A DNA stretch of 64,000 bases from Mangrovimonas aestuarii (GTDB lineage: Bacteria; Bacteroidota; Bacteroidia; Flavobacteriales; Flavobacteriaceae): positions 62,001 through 126,000 of the forward strand of contig NZ_JARACK010000005.1 of the NCBI RefSeq assembly GCF_028767185.1, written 5' to 3'. Shown piece by piece: positions 1-8,688 of the stretch (position 1 is its first letter; every line of letters starts with the position of its first letter). The notes under the pieces were generated by a model. That model saw only the letters and a program-made list of their open reading frames with translations. It ran no database searches and was not told where the DNA came from. The translations under genes were made by a program, and so were the position numbers.

Positions 1-787
1 TGGAACCTGTGATAGTAGTATCCATTGTTCCTACATACGAAATAGAATTTGCAATTCTGTTTCTATGCTGACGCCTTGCCATTACTACACCACAAGGTAT
101 TGGGCCTCCAAGAAATTTATGTCCAGAAATAGCAATACTATCCACTCCCTCAGAAAAATCAAATTTAGGTTTTGGTTCAACAAAAGGGGCAATGCTTCCC
201 AAGAAAGCAGCATCACAATGGATATAATAGTCCTTGATAGCATACTGACGGATAATACGCTTTATCTCATCAAGCTTATCGACAGCCTCTGTCATTGTTG
301 TTCCTATATTAAGAAAAAATATTGCTGGTTTATCACGACGTAACATCACAGATTGTTCTAAATCCTGATAATCGATTTCACCATTTTCTTGGCTTCGAAT
401 TACAATATTATCGAGTTTAAGCAGATGTAAATTCTTTTTAACACTGTAATGGGTTGACTCACTATAATATACAACTGCATTTGGATAACGCTCTCTAGCC
501 AAATACAAACCATAAAGATTACCTTCGGTACCACCGTTAGTGATGTACCCCCAAACCTCATTTGTATTGGTGGACAATATATCCGCAAAAAATGAAATAC
601 ATTGATTTTCTATATCCTTAGTGTCTATAGCTAATGTTGAAGGTGATTCTGGGTCACCAACATTATTGATACACAGGTCTAAAAATGGTGCAAAGTCGCT
701 AAAGGAAAAATCCTTTGCCAAGGGATAACCCAAAAAACCATTTGTATTGGCTTTAATTCTATTGTAAATAGCTTCTATCTCATTCAT
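1..787 (-). CDS. hdc: histidine decarboxylase, PLP-dependent (C-terminus beyond window)
   Basis: This gene runs off the left edge; 262 codons are visible from an ATG at 787 with no stop before position 1. It looks like a pyridoxal-phosphate (group II) histidine decarboxylase, which turns histidine into histamine. The translation carries the family landmarks NGGTEGN (about residue 90), YYSESTHYSV, HCDAAFLG and SGHKFLGGPIPCG, with K224 as the expected PLP lysine. Bacterial enzymes of this type have roughly 380 residues, so about two thirds is present. Spacing of motifs matches the Morganella-type enzyme from memory; a decarboxylase for another amino acid remains possible. It is transcribed away from an Lrp/AsnC regulator 155 bases off, which is a likely controller. 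Confidence 0.85.
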   Translation of the reverse strand, partial: MNEIEAIYNRIKANTNGFLGYPLAKDFSFSDFAPFLDLCINNVGDPESPSTLAIDTKDIENQCISFFADILSTNTNEVWGYITNGGTEGNLYGLYLARERYPNAVVYYSESTHYSVKKNLHLLKLDNIVIRSQENGEIDYQDLEQSVMLRRDKPAIFFLNIGTTMTEAVDKLDEIKRIIRQYAIKDYYIHCDAAFLGSIAPFVEPKPKFDFSEGVDSIAISGHKFLGGPIPCGVVMARRQHRNRIANSISYVGTMDTTITGS

Positions 788-810
788 AACTAAACTATTA
801 TTTTCTGACG

Positions 811-818
811 CAAAGATA
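811..818 (-). promoter_or_regulatory. -7 promoter element of the histidine decarboxylase gene
   Basis: On the minus strand this reads TATCTTTG, an exact match to the Bacteroidota TAnnTTTG element, ending 24 bases before the ATG. I see no good -33 TTTG at the right distance. Confidence 0.5.
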
Positions 819-825
819 GTACAAC

Positions 826-841
826 AGTATTTTTTAATACT
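826..841. promoter_or_regulatory. inverted repeat, possible Lrp/AsnC operator
   Basis: AGTATT and AATACT form a 6-bp inverted repeat around TTTT, just upstream of the predicted -7 element of the histidine decarboxylase gene and within the gap shared with the Lrp/AsnC gene. The position suits a regulator site. The arms are short and AT-rich, so chance is possible. Confidence 0.3.
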
Positions 842-942
842 AAAAAAGCTTACAATAACAAATTATTACCACAAAATAGGTATTAAAAAGAATTTTATAC
901 TGGAATTTAGTTATATTCATATTGTAATCGAAAATAATTACC

Positions 943-1404
943 ATGATACAATTAGATGATACGGATAGAATATTAATAAATGAACTTCAAAAAGACAGTA
1001 AACAATCCATAAAACAGCTAGCAAAGAAGGTAAACTTATCCATTACGCCAGTTCATGAGCGTTTAAAAAAGATAGAAGCAAGTGGAATAATCCAAAAGTA
1101 TGTGGCCATAGTAAATCCGGAATTGGTAAACAAGAACCTAATTGTTTACTGCCAGGTTACTTTGAGAAAACACCAAGAATCTGATTTCAAAACATTTGAA
1201 AAATATATAGAAACTTTAGATGATATACTTGAGGTATCATACATTGCTGGAAACTACGATTTACTTCTTAAGATTCTTTTAAAGGATATGAAGGAGTATG
1301 AAGAGTTTATATTGAGAAAGATGTCTCAATTGGATATTATTTCAAACGTACAAAGCTCGTTTGTTATTCGACAAATAAAAAACGAAACAAAAATAATCGT
1401 TTAG
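943..1404 (+). CDS. Lrp/AsnC family transcriptional regulator
   Basis: A 153-residue DNA-binding regulator of the feast/famine family. The N-terminal 60 residues form the AsnC winged helix-turn-helix (LDDTDRILINELQ, then LAKKVNLSITPVHERLKKIE). The rest is the RAM ligand-binding domain with the usual VSYIAGNYDLLLKI core. Length is typical. Such proteins sense amino acids and often control a neighbouring gene. Here the divergent neighbour is a histidine decarboxylase, so histidine or another amino acid is a reasonable, unproven effector. The ATG follows an A-rich leader without a Shine-Dalgarno sequence. Confidence 0.9.
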   Translation: MIQLDDTDRILINELQKDSKQSIKQLAKKVNLSITPVHERLKKIEASGIIQKYVAIVNPELVNKNLIVYCQVTLRKHQESDFKTFEKYIETLDDILEVSYIAGNYDLLLKILLKDMKEYEEFILRKMSQLDIISNVQSSFVIRQIKNETKIIV

Positions 1405-1443
1405 AAAGTAGTGAAAATAAAAATAGACCAATCTTAACTCAAA

Positions 1444-1474
1444 TTGTTATTTTGATCAAAAAAAAGTAACTTTA
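1444..1474 (+). promoter_or_regulatory. promoter of the beta/gamma-crystallin gene
   Basis: TTG at 1444-1446 and TAACTTTA at 1467-1474 are 20 bases apart, close to the Bacteroidota -33/-7 arrangement (last base A instead of G). The start codon follows 29 bases later. Confidence 0.4.
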
Positions 1475-1503
1475 TAAAGCTATTAATCAACACCTTAAAA
1501 AAA

Positions 1504-2172
1504 ATGAAACTCAAAATCAGCATTATAGCTTTTCTCTTTATTTCAATATTTTCTTATGGCCAAAGAGGGGTAACTTTATTTAGTGACTGTGATTATAGAG
1601 GAAAAAGAGCAACTTTAAATGAAGGTCACCATAATCTTCATGATTTAGGAGTTGGAAATGATAATTTATCATCAATAGAGATACCTAGAGGGTACTCTAT
1701 TACTCTTTTTTCTGATGAAGATTATAGAGGAAGTAAAAAAACGTATTATGATGATGTTGATTGCTTGAATGGATCTGGATGGAATGACAGAGCATCCAGT
1801 GTTATAGTTAATAGAGAATCTAGTCATCATGGATATAGAGATCATGATAATAGGCACGAAGATCGTGACAGAGACAACTATTATAGCGGAAATAATCATC
1901 ACTCAGATAATGCTGTAACCTTATATAGTGACTGCGATTACAAAGGAAGCCGTTCTACATTGCGAATCGGTGACCACAATATTCATGATTTGGGCATTAA
2001 AAACGACGATCTTTCATCGCTTAGAGTTCCTCGAGGCTATTCAATTACGCTCTACTCTGACGAGAATTTTAGAGGAAGTAGTAAAACATTTTATAATAGT
2101 GTGGACTGCTTATCTCGTTCGGGATGGAATGATAGAACTTCTAGTGTGAGGGTTAATAGGGACAGAAGGTAA
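1504..2172 (+). CDS. secreted protein with two beta/gamma-crystallin domains
   Basis: A 222-residue exported protein. Residues 1-19 are a signal peptide ending at SYG. Two similar domains follow (about 21-100 and 138-217), each with two Greek-key motifs, joined by a linker rich in His, Asp, Arg and Asn. Each domain carries two copies of the calcium-binding signature N/D-N/D-x-x-S/T-S: NDNLSS, NDRASS, NDDLSS and NDRTSS. From what is known of microbial beta/gamma-crystallins, this predicts up to four calcium sites and calcium-dependent folding. The two halves are so alike that a recent internal duplication is likely. Cysteines recur at matching positions in both halves (SDCDY, DVDCL/SVDCL). Its biological role is unknown. 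Confidence 0.85.
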   Translation: MKLKISIIAFLFISIFSYGQRGVTLFSDCDYRGKRATLNEGHHNLHDLGVGNDNLSSIEIPRGYSITLFSDEDYRGSKKTYYDDVDCLNGSGWNDRASSVIVNRESSHHGYRDHDNRHEDRDRDNYYSGNNHHSDNAVTLYSDCDYKGSRSTLRIGDHNIHDLGIKNDDLSSLRVPRGYSITLYSDENFRGSSKTFYNSVDCLSRSGWNDRTSSVRVNRDRR

Positions 2173-2185
2173 GAAGCAAATTTTA

Positions 2186-2707
2186 CTATTTTTCATCATT
2201 TTCAAGTTCTGATAACTGTCCATAATAAGTTATTTGTGAACGTTGAACACTTCTAATGTATACTGTAGCCCACCCCTCATGGCTTACTTGTAGACGAAAG
2301 TTTATTGTGTCACTTTCATTAATTGCTCTAAAGCTTATTGTAATAATTTGCTTTTCGTCATTATAACTTACATTGTAATCATGAACTTCTTGATTGAATT
2401 CTATAGCTCCATTATTTCTATAGCTCCCCCCCACATATCGTTCTCCATAAAAAGGTAAAAAGGCATCAACATTTTTTTCATTCACTCTAATATGGTTAGG
2501 ATTATTAACCATATCTATCAGGCCACCACTCATAGGGGTCGCATTAATAGCCTCAAACATATAGGTGCCAGATTGAATTAACGCTTTTGTGTTTGTGTAC
2601 TCTTTGGTAGCTTCTGCTTTTTTTTGAGCTTTTTTATCTACCTTGTTCTGCCCATAAGACACCATTACTGTGAAACAAAATAAAACGGTGTAAATAATTG
2701 TCTTCAT
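2186..2707 (-). CDS. DUF4251 domain-containing exported protein
   Basis: A 173-residue protein using the ATG at 2707 (MKTIIYTVLF). An in-frame upstream start would add ten residues before the signal peptide, so the internal start is preferred. A signal peptide ends near SYGQ at residue 20. The mature part begins with a lysine-rich stretch and then the DUF4251 pattern (SGTYMFEA, NPNHIRV, DAFLPFYGERY, QVSHEGWATVYI). The family is common in Bacteroidota and has no known function. It converges on the crystallin-domain gene with only 13 bases between the stop codons. Confidence 0.8.
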   Translation of the reverse strand: MKTIIYTVLFCFTVMVSYGQNKVDKKAQKKAEATKEYTNTKALIQSGTYMFEAINATPMSGGLIDMVNNPNHIRVNEKNVDAFLPFYGERYVGGSYRNNGAIEFNQEVHDYNVSYNDEKQIITISFRAINESDTINFRLQVSHEGWATVYIRSVQRSQITYYGQLSELENDEK

Positions 2708-2816
2708 AGCTTTTAAATTTATACATAAAGTTACCAATTATTCAGCAAAAAAACACTTAATTACCACATATCGCTCTAATAGATAGCGAACCATAATGAA
2801 AAACGAAAAAATAGTT

Positions 2817-3491
2817 TTAGATTATCGACTCTCCATTTAAATTTGTTGTTAGCACGCTACTCATATAATCAAAATAAGGGCGGATGGTTTTAAAAGCACC
2901 ATCAATCTTTGATAGAAAATCTGTACTTAAAACTTCCTTATCTGTAAACGATTTTGTGAATATATGCTGTTTTTTCTTGATTAGATCTATTGCTTTATGG
3001 TCGCGGCTAAACCCTTTTGGAGCTGTTTTAACTTCATCTCCTTGAAGGTTACCCCAAACAGATTTAAAAGATGAATTATCCATTATTCCCCGTACTTCAT
3101 CATCATCCATTTCAAACTCTTTACGTATACGTAATAAATCATCTTTGTTAGGTTCCCAAAACCCAGTTGCAATAAACGATTCGTTATTAGGAGCTATATG
3201 TAGATAATACCCTCCTCTAAGTTCAGGTTTTACACGATGGAAAGATCCTCCAAAATGTGTCTTGTATGGCTGTTTATCCTTAGAGAAACGTACATCCCTG
3301 TATATTCGGAACAACTTAAGCTTATCAACGTCATCATGCTGTCTTAATCCCTGTAAAACATCGTTATAAACACCTTTAATATCCTTGTGGACTTTTTCGT
3401 ATTCAGATTTATTATCGTTGAACCAGTCACGGTTATTATTTTCTTTAAGCTTTGCTAAAAAACCTAGGACATTCGGAGAAATTGTACTCAT
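2817..3491 (-). CDS. DUF2461 family protein
   Basis: A 224-residue cytoplasmic protein of the DUF2461 (TIGR02453) family. Diagnostic segments are FLAKLKENNNRDWFNDNK near the N-terminus, RIYRDVRFSKDKQPYKTHFG near residue 65, and GGYYLHIAPNNESFIATGFW. Length agrees with the family. No function is established for it. It lies downstream of truA on the same strand, with a 65-base gap. Confidence 0.85.
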   Translation of the reverse strand: MSTISPNVLGFLAKLKENNNRDWFNDNKSEYEKVHKDIKGVYNDVLQGLRQHDDVDKLKLFRIYRDVRFSKDKQPYKTHFGGSFHRVKPELRGGYYLHIAPNNESFIATGFWEPNKDDLLRIRKEFEMDDDEVRGIMDNSSFKSVWGNLQGDEVKTAPKGFSRDHKAIDLIKKKQHIFTKSFTDKEVLSTDFLSKIDGAFKTIRPYFDYMSSVLTTNLNGESII

Positions 3492-3556
3492 TAGATTGAA
3501 TTGATTAAAAGGTTCAACAAGTTAGTGTTTATATACACAACTACAAAGTCAGTACA

Positions 3557-4339
3557 CTATTCAAACTTTAGTTTGTTGAGCATTAATCCTGAGGCTGGAG
3601 CTATATACTCCATATGCTCATGAACATCAGGTTTTAACGTATGTTCTATAAAATCTAGTGAAATTTCTCCTTTACCTAACTTAATCAAGGCTCCCATCAT
3701 CAAACGAATCTGGTTCCGCATAAACCCTTTTCCCCGTATTGTCATCATATAAGATTCCTCTGGAAAGAAATTCGCTTTGATAAGCCTATTTTCGGTAATC
3801 TCGCACAATTCGATCTCTCTGATATATTCACCGTTATCTGTAGCTTTATAGCAATAGGATTTAAAATGATGTGTTCCCTCGAAGAGCTTAGCTCCCTGTT
3901 TCATAATTTCAATATCAAGAGGATCGAGAATGGTAGTCATCATAGGAGCACAAAAAGGATGACACTTTTGACCATGTGTAAAAATGTAAACGTATTCTTT
4001 TAGCTTGGAACTATTAATGATATTAAACTCGGCATCTACCTCACGAATGCCCAGTGCCCTTATATCCTGTGGTAGATTATAATTAAACCATTCCAAAAAG
4101 GAATTTATATCCTCTATAGGTTCGTAAACAAAAAGCTCGAATGCTGCTTCATGGGCCGAAACCATAGCGTCTGTCCGGCCGGCGCTTAATGACTTAAATT
4201 GTTTTCCCTCTAGAACATAATTCAAGGTTTTATCAATCATTAAATGCAGAGTTTTAAGATTAGGCTGCTTTTGCCAACCATGAAACCTATACCCTAAATA
4301 CTGAATGTTTATTAAGTAGTAGTAACGCTTTTTAACCAC
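3557..4339 (-). CDS. truA: tRNA pseudouridine synthase A
   Basis: A 260-residue enzyme that makes pseudouridine at positions 38-40 of tRNA anticodon stems. The N-terminus YYLINIQYLGYRFHGWQKQP and the catalytic motif SAGRTDAMVSA, containing the active-site aspartate, identify TruA. The C-terminal RGKGFMRNQIRLMMGAL is also typical. It is the first gene of a minus-strand run continuing with DUF2461. Confidence 0.93.
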   Translation of the reverse strand: MVKKRYYYLINIQYLGYRFHGWQKQPNLKTLHLMIDKTLNYVLEGKQFKSLSAGRTDAMVSAHEAAFELFVYEPIEDINSFLEWFNYNLPQDIRALGIREVDAEFNIINSSKLKEYVYIFTHGQKCHPFCAPMMTTILDPLDIEIMKQGAKLFEGTHHFKSYCYKATDNGEYIREIELCEITENRLIKANFFPEESYMMTIRGKGFMRNQIRLMMGALIKLGKGEISLDFIEHTLKPDVHEHMEYIAPASGLMLNKLKFE

Positions 4340-4441
4340 AGAAATTGAAATTAGCTTTTCAGCGGCGAAAAATAAACTTTTTTGAAGGGTATGGCAAATT
4401 TTTCATACATTGTGCATCACTAACTAACCAATCACTCCTTA

Positions 4442-4885
4442 ATGACAATACAATCTATTAACAAACCTCCTGTTTGGTACTGGATAGTGAGCGTTTTAGC
4501 GCTTATCTGGAACCTATTGGGAGTTCACGGCTACATTCAGCAAGCATACAACACGCCAGAATTCAGAGCCATGTACAACGAAGAGCAATTAGTAATAATA
4601 GACAATACACCTGCATGGGCTATGGGAGCTTTTGCAGTAGCCGTATTCACAGCGGTTCTTGGCTGCATTTGTTTGTTACTGAGAAAGAAATGGGCCAAAC
4701 CGTTATTTCTAATTTCATTAATTGCCGTAATTGTTCAAATGAGCAATAACCTTTTTGTTACCAAAAATTATTTTGAGGTTTTTGACTCCTCCTTTGTATT
4801 AAGCATGGTGGTTATGATTCCCATAATTGCTTTATTACTGATATGGCTATCTAATAAAGCCATTGCCAAGCAATGGATTAATTAA
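4442..4885 (+). CDS. four-helix membrane protein of unknown function
   Basis: A 147-residue inner-membrane protein with four predicted transmembrane segments (about 12-30, 58-80, 86-105 and 117-138). There is a hydrophilic loop between the first two (HGYIQQAYNTPEFRAMYNEEQ). I do not recognise a named function, although proteins of this shape occur widely in Flavobacteriaceae. It is monocistronic: truA diverges upstream and a strong terminator follows. Confidence 0.75.
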   Translation: MTIQSINKPPVWYWIVSVLALIWNLLGVHGYIQQAYNTPEFRAMYNEEQLVIIDNTPAWAMGAFAVAVFTAVLGCICLLLRKKWAKPLFLISLIAVIVQMSNNLFVTKNYFEVFDSSFVLSMVVMIPIIALLLIWLSNKAIAKQWIN

Positions 4886-4914
4886 TTAACTAAACAACTA
4901 ACTAACCAAAAACG

Positions 4915-4950
4915 AAAAAGACATCAGGTATTTTACTGATGTCTTTTTTA
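4915..4950 (+). terminator. rho-independent terminator
   Basis: AAAAGACATCAG and CTGATGTCTTTT form a 12-bp perfect stem followed by a T run, 30 bases after the membrane-protein stop codon. Confidence 0.85.
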
Positions 4951-4965
4951 TTTACTGAATAATGT

Positions 4966-4973
4966 TAGTTTTG
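4966..4973 (+). promoter_or_regulatory. -7 promoter element of the symporter operon
   Basis: TAGTTTTG matches TAnnTTTG exactly and ends 28 bases before the symporter ATG, directly after a terminator. No clear -33 element is visible. Confidence 0.5.
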
Positions 4974-5001
4974 TTTTACCAACAAAAACTGAATCTACCT
5001 C

Positions 5002-6726
5002 ATGACGCTTTCTACCTTAGATTGGATAATCATTATATTTTTCCTAATCCTATTTGCCGGTATCGGTATTTACGTTTCCAAAAGGGCTGGAAAAGATAGT
5101 AACGAATTCTTTTTGTCCGGGCGTAATATGCCATGGTGGTTACTTGGTGTTAGTATGGTGGCAACAACTTTTGCAGCAGATACTCCCAACCTTGTTGCTG
5201 GTATTGTAAGACAAGATGGGGTATTTGGAAACTGGATTTGGTGGAGTTTCCTGCTAACGGGAATGCTAACGGTGTTCTTTTATGCCAAATTGTGGCGGAA
5301 AAGTGGTATTACGACCGATCTAGAGTTTTATGAGCTCCGCTATAGTGGAAAATCTGCAGCGTTTTTAAGAGGTTTTAGGGCCATTTACCTTGGTGTATTC
5401 TTTAACATAGTTATTATGGCCAATGTATGTTTGGCAGCTATTAAAATTGGACACGTTATGTTTGGCTTTACAACCTTTCAAACGCTTTTTATTGCTTCAA
5501 TAGTTACTGTAATCTATTCTGCTTTTGGTGGACTTAAAGGGGTGTTATTAACAGACTTTGTACAATTCATTATTGCTATGGTGGGTAGTGTTTGGGCTGC
5601 TGTTTTTATTGTAAATATGCCAGAAATAGGTGGATTGGATAACTTATTTTCTTCCCCTATAGTATCATCAAAAACAATGATGCTGCCTGATTTCAGTAAC
5701 TCAGATATGTTGATTCCTTTATTGATTATTCCTTTAGCTGTTCAATGGTGGAGCGTGTGGTACCCCGGTGCAGAACCAGGTGGCGGTGGTTATATTGCAC
5801 AACGAATGCTAGCTGCAAAAGATGAAAAACATGCTACTTATGCCACATTATTTTTCAATGTAGCACATTATGCAATACGACCTTGGCCATGGATTCTTAT
5901 TGGATTGGCATCATTAGTGATTTTTCCAAACATAGAGAGTTTACAGGCGGCTTTTCCTGACCTTGAAGCCATTTATGTAAAAGACGACCTCTCCTACCCT
6001 GCAATGCTTACCTATCTGCCAGCAGGATTATTGGGAATTGTTATTACTTCGTTAATTGCTGCCTTTATGAGTACCATTTCCACACACTTAAACTGGGGAA
6101 GTTCGTATGTTGTAAACGATGTATATAAACGTTTCGTAAAGCCTAATGCTACTGATAAAGAACAGGTTTTATTGGGAAGAATATCAACAGTAGTAATGAT
6201 GATTTTAGCCGCTCTACTGGCTACTATTTTAGAAGAAGCGCGAGATGCCTTTAACTTAATGCTTCAAGTAGGAGCTGGTACTGGACTATTGTTTATCCTA
6301 CGTTGGTTTTGGCACCGTATTAATCCATATAGTGAAATTACAGCTATGATTGTATCTTTTATTATAGCCATTTTCTTTTTCATTAATGGAAAAATGGAAA
6401 GTCCAATAGTTGAAATGGTTGGTCACCAACAACTGATTTTTGGTGTAGTGGTAACCACCATCTGTTGGATTATAGTTAGCCTAATTACCAAACCAAGTAA
6501 CGACGACACTTTACAATCGTTTAATGCTTTAATTTTTGGAGAAGATTCTAAATTCAAAGGATTTGGAAATAAGATTATGTGCTTTTTTAGTGGTGTAATA
6601 GGTGTTTATTGTGCCTTATTCGCCATTGGAAAGTTTATTTACAAAGATTTTGGCATAGCATTTCTTCTTCTTGGTATTATGGCTATTTGTAGTTTAGTGA
6701 TTATTAAGCTTATCCGAAAAATTTAG
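5002..6726 (+). CDS. sodium:solute symporter (SSS/SLC5 family)
   Basis: A 574-residue inner-membrane transporter with about 14-15 hydrophobic helices. It couples sodium entry to uptake of an unknown solute. Family features are the N-terminal helix followed by EFFLSGRNMPWWLLGVSMVAT, FAADTPNLVAGI, SAFGGLKGVLLTDFVQ and ITSLIAAFMSTISTHLNWGSSY, which contributes to the sodium site in SLC5 proteins. It starts an operon with chrA (8-base gap) and a DUF1853 gene. The substrate cannot be read from sequence. Confidence 0.9.
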   Translation: MTLSTLDWIIIIFFLILFAGIGIYVSKRAGKDSNEFFLSGRNMPWWLLGVSMVATTFAADTPNLVAGIVRQDGVFGNWIWWSFLLTGMLTVFFYAKLWRKSGITTDLEFYELRYSGKSAAFLRGFRAIYLGVFFNIVIMANVCLAAIKIGHVMFGFTTFQTLFIASIVTVIYSAFGGLKGVLLTDFVQFIIAMVGSVWAAVFIVNMPEIGGLDNLFSSPIVSSKTMMLPDFSNSDMLIPLLIIPLAVQWWSVWYPGAEPGGGGYIAQRMLAAKDEKHATYATLFFNVAHYAIRPWPWILIGLASLVIFPNIESLQAAFPDLEAIYVKDDLSYPAMLTYLPAGLLGIVITSLIAAFMSTISTHLNWGSSYVVNDVYKRFVKPNATDKEQVLLGRISTVVMMILAALLATILEEARDAFNLMLQVGAGTGLLFILRWFWHRINPYSEITAMIVSFIIAIFFFINGKMESPIVEMVGHQQLIFGVVVTTICWIIVSLITKPSNDDTLQSFNALIFGEDSKFKGFGNKIMCFFSGVIGVYCALFAIGKFIYKDFGIAFLLLGIMAICSLVIIKLIRKI

Positions 6727-6734
6727 AACATCTC

Positions 6735-7865
6735 ATGAATCGTTCGTGCCAGTTATCAGAAATAGTAAAAGTGTTTTTTAAACTGGGCTGTATTGCCTTT
6801 GGTGGACCTGCTGCGCACATTGCCATGATGGAAGATGAAATTGTGAGCAAACGCAAATGGATGGATCACCAGCACTTTTTGGATCTAATGGGAATAACCA
6901 ATTTAATTCCCGGGCCTAATTCTACCGAAATGACTATGCACTGTGGGCATGAACGCGGTGGAAAACTAGGACTGATTCTAGCAGGTGTGTGTTTTATTTT
7001 TCCTGCTGTTATTATCACTGGACTTCTTGCATGGCTCTACAAAGAATATGGTCAGCTACCAGAAGTTTCTCCTTTTATAAAAGGAATAAAACCTGCTGTT
7101 TTGGCTATTATATTGGGAGCCATAATCAAACTCGGAAAGAAAGCGATAAAAAACATTGAACTAGGTATTCTAGGCGCATTGGTTATAATCATTTGCTTTT
7201 TGGGCGTTAATGAAATCTTGGCGCTCGTAATTTGTGGTATAATAGGAGCTACTTATTTTTACTTGAAGAATAAAACTAAAGGGAACCTCAATTCCATAGT
7301 CCCACTGGTTGGCATGCTCTTTACTAAAAGTAGTGTGACCCAAATAGCTTCCTCAAAAATATTTCTAAGTTTTCTTAAGGTTGGAGCTGTATTGTATGGT
7401 AGTGGATATGTTTTGTTTGCCTATTTAGATGCCGAACTGGTTTCCAAAGGCTTATTGACCCGTCAGGAGTTGATAGATGCTATTGCCGTTGGTCAATTTA
7501 CTCCTGGTCCGGTATTATCGACAGCTACTTTTATTGGTTACCAATTAAATGGACTTTGGGGTGCTGTTGCTGCAACTCTGGGTATTTTTATACCCTCTTT
7601 CCTTTTTGTAATGCTATTAAATCCTTTAATACCCAAAATGAGGCAATCAAAATTATTAGGATATTTTCTAGATTCGGTAAATATTGCAGCAGTTGCGGTG
7701 ATGATTGTTGTTTTGTTTAACATGGGGAAAGACACCTTAGTGAATTGGCAAAGTATGGCTATAGCCACTTTTGGAATGATAGCCTTTTTTGGTCTTAAAA
7801 AAGCAAATAGTATGTCAATTGTTTTAGGTGGTGGTTTACTCGGTTATTTATTACAATTGACATGA
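6735..7865 (+). CDS. chrA: chromate transporter family protein (two CHR domains)
   Basis: A 376-residue membrane protein with two homologous CHR halves. The first half has KLGCIAFGGPAAHIAMMEDE and NLIPGPNSTEM; the second has VGAVLYGSGYVLFAYL and GQFTPGPVLSTATF. ChrA proteins move chromate out of the cell, probably by proton antiport. In many bacteria without chromate stress the natural substrate may be another anion. Its stop overlaps the start of the next gene in an ATGA junction, so the two are probably translationally coupled. Confidence 0.9.
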   Translation: MNRSCQLSEIVKVFFKLGCIAFGGPAAHIAMMEDEIVSKRKWMDHQHFLDLMGITNLIPGPNSTEMTMHCGHERGGKLGLILAGVCFIFPAVIITGLLAWLYKEYGQLPEVSPFIKGIKPAVLAIILGAIIKLGKKAIKNIELGILGALVIIICFLGVNEILALVICGIIGATYFYLKNKTKGNLNSIVPLVGMLFTKSSVTQIASSKIFLSFLKVGAVLYGSGYVLFAYLDAELVSKGLLTRQELIDAIAVGQFTPGPVLSTATFIGYQLNGLWGAVAATLGIFIPSFLFVMLLNPLIPKMRQSKLLGYFLDSVNIAAVAVMIVVLFNMGKDTLVNWQSMAIATFGMIAFFGLKKANSMSIVLGGGLLGYLLQLT

Positions 7866-8686
7866 GTGATGCTGACCAAAAATATAAATCCCTTCAATTA
7901 CAATATCAAGGTTACCTTAACACTCCTATTCTTTGGCATAACTCAGAGTTATATGACATAAGACAATTACAACTATCAAAACAAGCTTCCCACTCTTTTG
8001 CAGGTGTAATGCCAAAGGGATTAAGATTAGGCAAGCGCGTTGAACACTTTGTTTTTCATGAATTAAGCCAATATAAAGAATTTGATATCTTGGCTGAAAA
8101 CATTCAGATACAAGATGGTAAAATAACGGCTGGCGAAATGGACTGTCTGCTTCTAAAAAACGGAAAACCAATTCACCTTGAAATAGTATTTAAATATTAC
8201 TTATATGCACCCTCTGTAGGAGATACAAGCTTAGAACATTGGATAGGCCCAAATAGAAGGGATAGTCTTGTTGAAAAGTTAGAGAAACTGAAGGATAAGC
8301 AATTTCCTTTGCTCTATAAAGACACAACCCTGCCTTATTTACAAAAGTTTCACTTAAATCCAGATAACATTACACAACAGGTTTCATTCAAAGCTCAGTT
8401 ATTTGTTCCCTATGAAGATTACGGAAAGCAATTCGAACTGGTCAACAACGATTGTATATATGGCTTTTATATTTATCGGAAGGATTTAGAGCAGTTTTCG
8501 AAATCAAAATTCTACATTCCAATAAAAGAAGATTGGCTACAAGAACCACAAATTCAAATTGATTGGATGAGCTATACTGTTTTCAAGGAAAAACTAGATA
8601 CATTTTTAGAAACAAAAAACGCTCCGCTGTGCTGGTTAAAACAGCCCAACGGAACGCTTTTAAAATTCTTTGTTGTTTGGTGGTAA
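7862..8686 (+). CDS. DUF1853 family protein
   Basis: A 274-residue soluble protein. The DUF1853 pattern is visible: LRLGKRVEHFVFHEL (about 53-67), then ITAGEMDCLLLKNGKPIHLEIVFKYYL split by short gaps. The E...GE-x-D...H-x-E-x-x-x-K order resembles a PD-(D/E)XK nuclease core, but that is my reading and no activity is established. The start codon overlaps the chrA stop by four bases. Its C-terminal codons appear to double as a transcription terminator, because the convergent SPFH gene ends only two bases away. Confidence 0.8.
   Translation: MSDADQKYKSLQLQYQGYLNTPILWHNSELYDIRQLQLSKQASHSFAGVMPKGLRLGKRVEHFVFHELSQYKEFDILAENIQIQDGKITAGEMDCLLLKNGKPIHLEIVFKYYLYAPSVGDTSLEHWIGPNRRDSLVEKLEKLKDKQFPLLYKDTTLPYLQKFHLNPDNITQQVSFKAQLFVPYEDYGKQFELVNNDCIYGFYIYRKDLEQFSKSKFYIPIKEDWLQEPQIQIDWMSYTVFKEKLDTFLETKNAPLCWLKQPNGTLLKFFVVWW
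8614..8664. terminator. possible bidirectional terminator inside the DUF1853 coding end
   Basis: An A run, then CGCTCCG pairing imperfectly with CGGAACG (one mismatch, one bulge), inner CTGT/ACAG pairing and a following TTTT. It would stop both the symporter operon and the convergent SPFH transcript. It is imperfect and lies in coding sequence, hence modest confidence. Confidence 0.4.
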
Positions 8687-8688
8687 TC

